Assembly (NCBI RefSeq): GCF_047638075.1
Contig: NZ_JBLJBV010000055.1
Location: 1-9,129 of the forward strand
DNA: 9,129 nucleotides
Source of the DNA: UBA6197 sp047638075
GTDB taxonomy: Bacteria > Pseudomonadota > Alphaproteobacteria > Rhodobacterales > Rhodobacteraceae
Direction of reading: 5' to 3'
In this document: positions 1 through 4,436 of the stretch, one piece after another
How the letters are laid out: every line of letters starts with the position of its first letter
How positions within the stretch are numbered: the stretch's first letter is position 1
Position numbers and translations under genes: made by a program
The notes under the pieces: model-generated
Database searches by the model: none
Told to the model about the DNA's origin: nothing
Seen by the model: the letters and a program-made list of their open reading frames with translations, nothing else

Positions 1-379
1 TGACCGAAATTGGGTGAAAAAAACGGCTTGATCAAGACGGATACTCGAGATTGTCTTGTCGGTCGGCGTGGGCGGCGCGACGGTGACGCAGGTTGCGCAG
101 CGGCGTGATGTGACGCGGCAGCAGATCCACGCTTGGCGGCACGAGCGGAAGAAGAAGAGCCTGCTTTCGACTTTGCCGGAGGCGCTGTTCCTGCCGGAGA
201 CGCTGTTCCCGCCTGTGGAGTTGGACCGGCGGGCGCAATCGGCGGTGCCGACGGCGGTAGCAGCAACCCGCTCTGCCCAGATCGAGTTGCAGCTGGCGAA
301 TGGCCGCCGCCTGCGCTTCGAGCCGTCCCTGGACGCGACCACACTGACGCAAGTGATCCGGGCGGTGGAGGCGGCATGA
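1..379 (+). pseudogene. IS66-family OrfA-like accessory gene, 5'-truncated and broken
   Basis: This is the first gene of an IS66-type element. Read in the frame ending at TGA 377-379, the product has a helix-turn-helix-like segment (TQVAQRRDVTRQQIHAW, about positions 86-136), a basic patch, and a C-terminal part with ELQLANGRRLRFEP followed by TLTQVIRAVEAA. This is the usual layout of the small IS66 OrfA DNA-binding protein. The stop overlaps the next ATG (ATGA, 376-379), as is typical between IS66 orfs. The first bases (tgaccgaaatt) look like a start region whose ATG begins one base before the window. That frame meets a TGA at 15-17, and the OrfA frame has a TGA at 29-31, so the 5' end is frameshifted. 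A TTG at 56 could still open a 107-residue protein, but without the rest of the element it is probably dead. Confidence 0.7.
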
Positions 380-710
380 TCGGGCCGGGAACCGGCGTCC
401 GCGTCTATCTGGCCGCTCGCCATTGTCGCTCGGACCAATGGCGCTACAAGGCTCGCCGTGACGGACATGCGAAAGGGCATCGAGGGGTTGGCCGCCCTCG
501 CGCAGGATCATCTGCGCCAAAAGCCGACCGGTGGTGCGGTGTTCGCGTTCCGTGGCCGTCGCGGCAACAGGTTGAAGCTGCTCTACTGGGACGGGCAAGG
601 CTTCTGCCTTTATTAAAAGGTGCTGCAAAGGGGCCGCTTCCCTTGGCCTGCGCGCGGCGATGGCGCGGTGCGTCTGACCTCGGCGCAACTGGCGATGCTG
701 TGGGAAGGGA
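376..710 (+). pseudogene. IS66-family TnpB-like (IS66 Orf2) pseudogene
   Basis: The start MIGPGTGVRVYLA (376-414) matches the beginning of IS66 TnpB, a small protein of about 115 residues needed for IS66 transposition. The rest is in another frame: VTDMRKGIEGLAALAQDHL from 458, then GGAVFAFRGRRGNRLKLLYW and DGQGFCLY, and after an in-frame TAA (614-616, where the family has Tyr) LTSAQLAMLWEG. The two halves are separated by about 40 bases, of which 37 are extra relative to the family layout. That insert is palindromic and is listed separately. Homology ends near 710, exactly where the neighbouring IS256 end begins. The gene therefore has a frameshifting insert, a nonsense codon and a lost C-terminus. 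The IS66 transposase gene (tnpC) is absent from the window. Confidence 0.8.
415..454 (+). repeat. Palindromic insert in the IS66 TnpB relic (element F)
   Basis: About 37 extra bases sit between the codons for YLA and for (G)VTDMRK of TnpB and shift the frame by +1. Inside are 8-bp inverted arms cgccattg (418-425) and caatggcg (436-443) around a 10-nt loop. Net size and palindromic build match the inserts in the IS256 relic downstream, but the base sequence resembles them only weakly, so membership in the same family is uncertain. Confidence 0.5.
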
Positions 711-737
711 GAGATATATCTGAAAGTTGGTGATGGC
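708..737 (+). repeat. Left inverted end of IS256 relic 1
   Basis: It starts GGAGAGATATATCT and continues GAAAGTTGGTGATGGC. The second part is the inverse of the right end with one difference in 16. The first part is less well conserved and contains the perfect palindrome AGATATATCT (712-721). Confidence 0.6.
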
Positions 738-1118
738 CCCAGAGGGGCGGCAGATCATGGCGTTGTTCACGCGCCGCAATTCTCATCTGAGAAAAGGATA
801 TGCCACATGACGACAACTACCATTACGCAGCTTCCCGATCCACAGGGATTTTCGCCTGATCCACTGACGGAACTTTTACGATCCGGCGCGCAGCGGTTGA
901 TTGAGCAAGCCGTCGAGGCCGAACTTGCTGTTCTGCTGGAGGCCTATGCATCTGACAAAACCGAGGATGGCCGCGCGCGGCTGGTGCGCCATGGTCACCT
1001 GCCAGAACGCGAAGTAATCACGAGGATCGGGGCGGTGCCAGTCAAGGTACCCCGCGTGAGGGACCGGGGCGACGACGTCGAGAAGGTTCGGTTCACCTCG
1101 ACAATCCTACCGCCCTAC

Positions 1119-1155
1119 CCGTTGCCCGGCAATCGCTTCTTGAAGCGATGAGAGG
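1119..1155 (-). repeat. Palindromic mini-element A (37 bp)
   Basis: It is inserted after ILPPY in the transposase and shifts the frame by +1. Read on the - strand it starts CCTCTC (preceded by a C that also fits), then ATCGCTTC-AA-GAAGCGAT (arms 1132-1139 and 1142-1149), then TTGCC-G-GGCAA and CG. On the opposite strand it is nearly identical to element C at 1648-1684 (33 of 37 bases). The edges may slide by one base. Confidence 0.8.
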
Positions 1156-1373
1156 GTGCGCAAAGCCAAATCTATCAAGGACCTTCTGCCCTGGCTTTAC
1201 CTCAAAGGTATTTGCACCGGCGACTTTCACGAAGCGCTCGCCGCATTGCTCGGCCCCAATGCCGCAGGACTTTCTTCAAGCACGCTATCGCGGCTCAAAG
1301 CCGTTTGGTGCGATGAGTATGACCGTTGGCAACGGCGCGATCTGAGCGCGCGTCGCTTCGTCTACATCTGGGC

Positions 1374-1414
1374 GCCCTCTCGGCAGCATGCCTTGCATGC
1401 GCCTGCCGGGTAAC
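1374..1414 (+). repeat. Palindromic mini-element B1 (about 41 bp)
   Basis: It lies exactly before the first catalytic Asp codon (W-A-DGVY) and shifts the frame by +2. It begins CCCTCTC after one G and ends GCCGGGTAAC. The core is an imperfect inverted repeat, GGCAG-CATGC, CTT, GCATG-CGC-CTGCC. The same end (TTGCATGCGCC, then GCCGGGTAAC) stands before the same codon in the second IS256 relic (about 9055-9081, - strand). Confidence 0.75.
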
Positions 1415-1481
1415 AGACGGCGTCTATTTCAGGCCCCGAATGGCCGAGGAAAAACAATGCGTTCTCGTTCTGATCGGAGCG

Positions 1482-1515
1482 CCTCTCGTTGTTTGCATGC
1501 AAACCACTGCCGGTG
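1482..1515 (+). repeat. Palindromic mini-element B2 (34 bp)
   Basis: It is inserted after VLVLIGA and shifts the frame by +1. It begins CCTCTC, has the perfect 14-bp palindrome GTTTGCATGCAAAC (1491-1504), and ends TGCCGGTG(AC). The second IS256 relic has another family member six bases away at the equivalent place (8953-8993). Confidence 0.7.
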
Positions 1516-1647
1516 ACAGATGAGTGGCGCCGCAAAGAGATCATCGGTTTGGCCGACGGCTACCGCGAAAGCCCCCAAAGCTGGCGCGAATTGCTCCTTG
1601 ATTTGCAACGACGCGGGCTCACCCACGCGCCTGACCTTGCCATTGGC

Positions 1648-1684
1648 CCCTCTCATCGCTGCAGGCAGCGATTGCCTGGCAACG
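1648..1684 (+). repeat. Palindromic mini-element C (37 bp)
   Basis: It is inserted between DLAIG and DGALGFW, directly before the second catalytic Asp codon, and shifts the frame by +1. It starts CCCTCTC, then ATCGCTGC-AG-GCAGCGAT (arms 1655-1662 and 1665-1672), then TTGCC-T-GGCAA and CG. It serves as the reference copy of the family. Confidence 0.8.
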
Positions 1685-1837
1685 GATGGTGCCTTGGGCT
1701 TCTGGAATGCCCTGCGCGAGGTCTTTGGTTCGACAAAAGAACAGTGCTGCTGGTTCCACAAAACGGGCAATGTGCTGAACGCGATGCCGAAATCGGTTCA
1801 GGATAAGGCAAAGTGCCACCTGCACGACATCCATTGG

Positions 1838-1875
1838 CCGACAGGGCATTGCGCAGCAATGTCCCGAGAGGCTGG
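1838..1875 (-). repeat. Palindromic mini-element D (38 bp)
   Basis: It is inserted between HDIHW and QAETRVDA and shifts the frame by +2. Read on the - strand it contains CCTCTC followed by an imperfect hairpin. On the + strand the arms are GGGCATTGC (1844-1852) and GCAATGTCCC (1856-1865), with one bulged T. It is more diverged from the family than elements A and C. Confidence 0.65.
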
Positions 1876-2253
1876 CAGGCTGAAACCCGTGTCGACGCTG
1901 ACGCTGCATTCGACTATTTTGTCGCGACATATGGTGTAAAATACGACAAGGCCGTCGCCAAATTGACCAAAGACCGCGACGTGCTGCTGGCATTCTATGA
2001 TTTTCCTGCTGAGCATTGGAAACACATCCGAACCACCAACCCAATGAGCGCACCTTCGCCACGGTTCGGCATCGCACCGGCAAAACCAAAGGATGACCCA
2101 GCCGCAAAACGGGCCTTGCCACGGCGTTCAAGCTGATGATGTCAGCCCAGACCAAATGGCGCAAACTTGACGGCGCGAACCGCATGCCTGAGATCATCCA
2201 GGGGATTGAATTTAGGGATGGGATCAAGCAACTTCAAAAGGCCGCCTAATCAC

Positions 2254-2281
2254 GCCGTCACCAACTTTCGAGCATAGCTCC
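2254..2281 (-). repeat. Right inverted end of IS256 relic 1
   Basis: On the - strand it reads GGAGCTATGCTCGAAAG then TTGGTGACGGC. Its inner part is the inverse of the left end (708-737). Its first 11 bases match the end of the second IS256 relic at 8474 in 10 positions. Confidence 0.7.
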
Positions 2282-2310
2282 TATTGCAGGCCAGGCGACC
2301 GTATCAATTT

Positions 2311-2336
2311 CAAAAAAACATCAGTCAAAACCACTG
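2311..2336 (-). terminator. Weak possible terminator of the che operon
   Basis: On the - strand a 4-bp stem CAGT / ACTG (2336-2333 and 2325-2322) is followed after three bases by seven T (2318-2312). It overlaps the last codons of the final operon gene. The stem is too short for a confident call. Confidence 0.25.
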
Positions 2337-2711
2337 TATATTTCCGGTCGGCTCGTTCGTGGTGGGTGTCGTGTCTGATGTTTGATCCAGATTGGCGATT
2401 AGATCCCTCAGGCGCAGCGTCGTGAAAATTTGGGCGGGATCGGCTTTGATGCCAACGGGAAGCTGATTTGAAATGCAATCCATCAAACGTGCCAAATCTT
2501 CTAATGATTGGGTAACGCGATCAATGCCTTGCAAACCTTCAATAACCTCGGGCTCCGTTTCGTTGGGCAGCTGACATTGTGCCAGAACTGTCTGCACATA
2601 TGTCAGATGCCGGGCGAGTACGTTCAGTTCTTTTGCGATACGTTCGACCAGAACATCAAGCAACAGATCACTATCGGACGAAGCCTGCGAATTGGGGTAA
2701 GGGGTATTCAT
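2325..2711 (-). CDS. Small helical protein, candidate CheZ/CheT-like CheY-P phosphatase
   Basis: A 128-residue protein and the last gene of the che operon. Its ATG overlaps the stop of the upstream receiver (ATGA), and GGTGGGG lies six bases upstream. I do not recognise the family by sequence. It looks mostly helical from about residue 14 to 109, with two long amphipathic stretches (LLLDVLVERIAKELNVLARH and EVIEGLQGIDRVTQSLEDLA). Residues 64-68 are DRVTQ, a D-x-x-x-Q motif, which is the active-site signature of the phosphatase CheZ and is also reported for Sinorhizobium CheT. Residues 110-123 are polar and proline/threonine-rich, like a flexible linker, and the chain ends in NIQWF. CheZ likewise has a linker and a short C-terminal CheY-binding tail. 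The position after cheR and a receiver also fits CheT. The function is inference. It could instead be an unrelated receptor- or CheR-binding helper. Confidence 0.85.
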   Translation of the reverse strand: MNTPYPNSQASSDSDLLLDVLVERIAKELNVLARHLTYVQTVLAQCQLPNETEPEVIEGLQGIDRVTQSLEDLARLMDCISNQLPVGIKADPAQIFTTLRLRDLIANLDQTSDTTPTTNEPTGNIQWF

Positions 2712-3094
2712 AGCCGCCCCACCACGGCCTCAATGCACGCGCGCAAATCTGGGGGGGTGAACGGTTTTTTCAAAAAGTTATTCATACCAAGCCGCCGCCC
2801 GGAGTCGATAATATCCTGGTTGGGGCGCCCGCTGATCAGGATGAAACCGGTCCCCTTGGTCTTGGGGTTTGTTCTTAAGGCCTGTAAAAGTTGTAGCCCA
2901 TCCATACCCGGCATATTGTAATCGGACAGGACCAGATGCGCCGGGTTTTTCGCCATCATGGCAAGCGCCTCTGGGCCGTTCGATGCATAGCTTACCTGTC
3001 GAACGCCCATTGAATCCAGCGCCTGAGTGATAAGCCCCCGGCTGGTTGACATGTCATCTACAACCATAGCGCGTATTTGATCTCTTAACGCCAT
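2708..3094 (-). CDS. cheY: CheY-type single-domain response regulator (second receiver)
   Basis: A 128-residue stand-alone receiver with no output domain. It carries the Mg-binding acid pair D13-D14 (VVDD), phosphoacceptor D58 in VLSDYNMPGMDG, switch Ser S88 (LISGR) and the conserved Lys K110 in FLKKPF. It should take phosphate from CheA and either act on the flagellar motor or drain phosphate from the other receiver. Start ATG 3094 was chosen because it gives a normal CheY N-terminus (MALRDQIRAMVVDD). It overlaps cheR by 10 bp, with GAGA four bases upstream. Reading further upstream would only run into cheR. The stop overlaps the start of the next gene. The presence of Ser rather than Thr at the switch position, and the more compact N-terminus, distinguish it from the first CheY of this operon. 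Confidence 0.92.
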   Translation of the reverse strand: MALRDQIRAMVVDDMSTSRGLITQALDSMGVRQVSYASNGPEALAMMAKNPAHLVLSDYNMPGMDGLQLLQALRTNPKTKGTGFILISGRPNQDIIDSGRRLGMNNFLKKPFTPPDLRACIEAVVGRL

Positions 3095-3963
3095 ACATTC
3101 TCTTCTGGTAGTGGGTCGCGTTCGGCCAGGCGGTAGGATGTGATCCCTGCCGTTACCAATCGTGAACCTTGTTGGATGGAAACCCGCTCCGAATGGCCGA
3201 CAAAAAGCCACCCTCCGGGAGCTAAAAGCGATTCGAACCGGCGCCAAAGACTGTTTTGCGCCTGATGATCAAAATAGATCACCACGTTTCTGCAAAAGAT
3301 AACGTCAAATTGGCCTCTGATAGGCCATGGTGCATGCAAATTGAGTTCCTGAAATGTAATGAGGTTGCGCAGATCAGAAGCGATGCGCACCCCTGTTTCA
3401 CATGGTTCGGTAAAACGGTTGCGAAAACAGGGCGGAATTCCATTCGCTGTCGCGATATCATATGTCGCCGCGCGAGCGCGAGCTACCACGGCCTGATCTA
3501 TGTCGGTGGCCAAAATTCGCACATCGTATCTTGCGATCTCGGGTAGCAAATCCGCCATAACCATCGCAATCGAATATGCCTCGGGGCCGTTTGAGCACCC
3601 AGCAGACCAGAGCCGAACCCGCCCACCCGCCTTGGCGCGGGCAATCAGGGGCGGCAGCGTCGAATGGCGAAGCTGATCAAAATGATGGTTCTCACGAAAA
3701 AAATGGGTCACGTTGGTCGTCAATGCCGAAACCATCTGACGCTTTTCAGTCTCACCTTCGATCGAGTTCAGCAAGGCAATATAGGCGCGATAATTGCCTA
3801 ATTTCAACGCGCGAAGGCGCTTGGCCAATCGTGATTGCACCATGGCGCCTTTGGTAGGGCCGATGATAACGCCTGCAGCCTCGCGCATGATTGTTGCAAT
3901 TGAAGCCAGTTCAGATGTGGTTGGCGCTTCGATAATACCAGAAAGAAGGGGATGCGTGTTCAT
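3085..3963 (-). CDS. cheR: Chemotaxis protein methyltransferase CheR
   Basis: This enzyme transfers methyl groups from S-adenosylmethionine to glutamates of chemoreceptors (adaptation). At 292 residues it has normal CheR length. The N-terminal helical domain covers about 1-75. LTTNVTHFFRE (81-91) is the family's N-x-T-x-F-F-R-E motif. The Rossmann-type methyltransferase domain follows, with RLWSAGCSNGPEAYSIAM (117-134), ILATDID (150-156), DVIFCRNVVIYFD (220-232) and PGGWLFVGHSE (249-259). The AdoMet loop reads CSNGPEAYS where most CheR proteins have CS-T/S-G-E-E-P/A-YS, so the first Glu is replaced by Pro. No C-terminal extension such as TPR repeats is present. The ATG overlaps the cheW stop (ATGA). 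A purine-rich AGGGGGG lies about 11 bases upstream, so translation may depend on coupling. No cheB partner is present in the window. Confidence 0.96.
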   Translation of the reverse strand: MNTHPLLSGIIEAPTTSELASIATIMREAAGVIIGPTKGAMVQSRLAKRLRALKLGNYRAYIALLNSIEGETEKRQMVSALTTNVTHFFRENHHFDQLRHSTLPPLIARAKAGGRVRLWSAGCSNGPEAYSIAMVMADLLPEIARYDVRILATDIDQAVVARARAATYDIATANGIPPCFRNRFTEPCETGVRIASDLRNLITFQELNLHAPWPIRGQFDVIFCRNVVIYFDHQAQNSLWRRFESLLAPGGWLFVGHSERVSIQQGSRLVTAGITSYRLAERDPLPEENVWR

Positions 3964-4436
3964 GCTGCCACTGACCCCCCTTTGGGCAACACCGCGTTCA
4001 GGTTGAGAACCCGGATCATCCGATCCTCGACGATGGTCAAAGCCTCAATAAAGCTGTGGGCGCTGTCGCCGGCAAGTCCGGGCGGTTCTTGTAACATATG
4101 ACGGGGCAGGGCAAGAATATCTGACACCGCATCAACCAAAAGACCCGCAGTTTGGCTACCAACTTGCACGACGATGATGACATTGCGGGCATCGCGTGCA
4201 GCGGGGGCCAGGCCCAGCCGGGTTGAAAGATCAATCACGGTCAGCACTGACCCGCGCAGATTGATCACGCCGCGCACATGGGCGGGTGCGTGCGGCAACG
4301 GCGTTGCGCGGGTCCAGCCACGAATTTCGCGGACATGCATGATGTCGACGCTATATTCCTGGTCGGCCAGCCGAAATGACAGCAGTTCTATTTCTGAATT
4401 CGGTTGCGCGTTGGTTTCGGGGGTCATGGCGATCAT
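3960..4436 (-). CDS. cheW: Chemotaxis coupling protein CheW
   Basis: CheW is the adaptor that links CheA to receptors in the membrane-associated signalling array. A single CheW domain (SH3-like double barrel) spans about residues 15-152 of 158. Key stretches are LLSFRLADQEYSVDIMHVRE (18-37) and RGVINLRGSVLTVIDL (55-70), the most conserved part of the family, with the RG pair at 61-62. Two starts are possible. The ATG at 4436 overlaps the cheA stop by four bases (ATGA) but has only AGG before it. The ATG at 4427 (MTPETN) has AGGA eight bases upstream and would remove three residues. The gene is translationally coupled to both neighbours. Confidence 0.96.
   Translation of the reverse strand: MIAMTPETNAQPNSEIELLSFRLADQEYSVDIMHVREIRGWTRATPLPHAPAHVRGVINLRGSVLTVIDLSTRLGLAPAARDARNVIIVVQVGSQTAGLLVDAVSDILALPRHMLQEPPGLAGDSAHSFIEALTIVEDRMIRVLNLNAVLPKGGSVAA

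Larger units (their letters stand above)
807..2249 (+). pseudogene. IS256-family transposase, disrupted by five palindromic inserts
   Basis: This was a DDE transposase of the IS256 (mutator) family, which cuts and pastes its own element. The start ATG 807 has GAAAAGG nine bases upstream. The pieces in order are residues up to ILPPY (807-1118), RKAKSIKDLLPWLYLKG to FVYIWA (1156-1373), DGVYFRPRMAEEKQ to LVLIGA (1415-1481), TDEWRRKEIIGL to DLAIG (1516-1647), DGALGFWNALREVF to HDIHW (1685-1837), and QAETRVDADAAF to the stop TAA 2247-2249. The catalytic acids are recognisable: Asp of ADGVY, Asp of GDGALGFW and Glu of NP(I)ERTF. Each break is a palindromic insert (37, 41, 34, 37 and 38 bp). There are also a 1-nt deletion near 2045 (NPIE to NP-GAG) and an in-frame TGA at 2094-2096. 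Subtracting 187 inserted bases and adding the lost base gives 1257 bases, exactly 419 codons including the stop. Confidence 0.9.
708..2281 (+). mobile_element. IS256-family insertion sequence relic, copy 1
   Basis: This is a complete-length but inactive IS256-type element. It has one transposase gene (807-2249) and imperfect inverted ends. The left end (708-737) and the right end (2254-2281, read on the - strand) both start GGAG and share GAAAGTTGGTGA-x-GGC. The right end also matches the end of the second IS256 relic (GGAGCTAT at 8474-8481). The left end cuts into the last codons of the IS66 tnpB relic, while the sequence to the right is unrelated to IS66, so the two flanks no longer belong together. 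No clear 8-9 bp target duplication is visible, which fits deletion or rearrangement at this site. The exact outer bases are uncertain by a few nucleotides. Confidence 0.75.

Noticed and set aside
1374..1515. Integron attC sites, suggested by GTAAC-like ends and inverted arms
   Set aside because: The core GTTRRRY and RYYYAAC pairs are not present in the right arrangement, there is no integrase, and the interrupted gene reads straight through once inserts are removed.
1119..1875. Reading the repeated palindromes as a CRISPR array
   Set aside because: Spacing is irregular, orientation varies, and the sequences between copies are contiguous transposase codons, not spacers.
1415..2136. Separate small genes in the pieces of the IS256 relic
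   Set aside because: Each open piece is a fragment of one transposase in a different frame. Start codons within them have no support.
3095..3247. N-terminal extension of the second receiver into cheR
   Set aside because: The extra residues show no domain and lie within cheR. The ATG at 3094 gives a normal CheY N-terminus and an ordinary short overlap.
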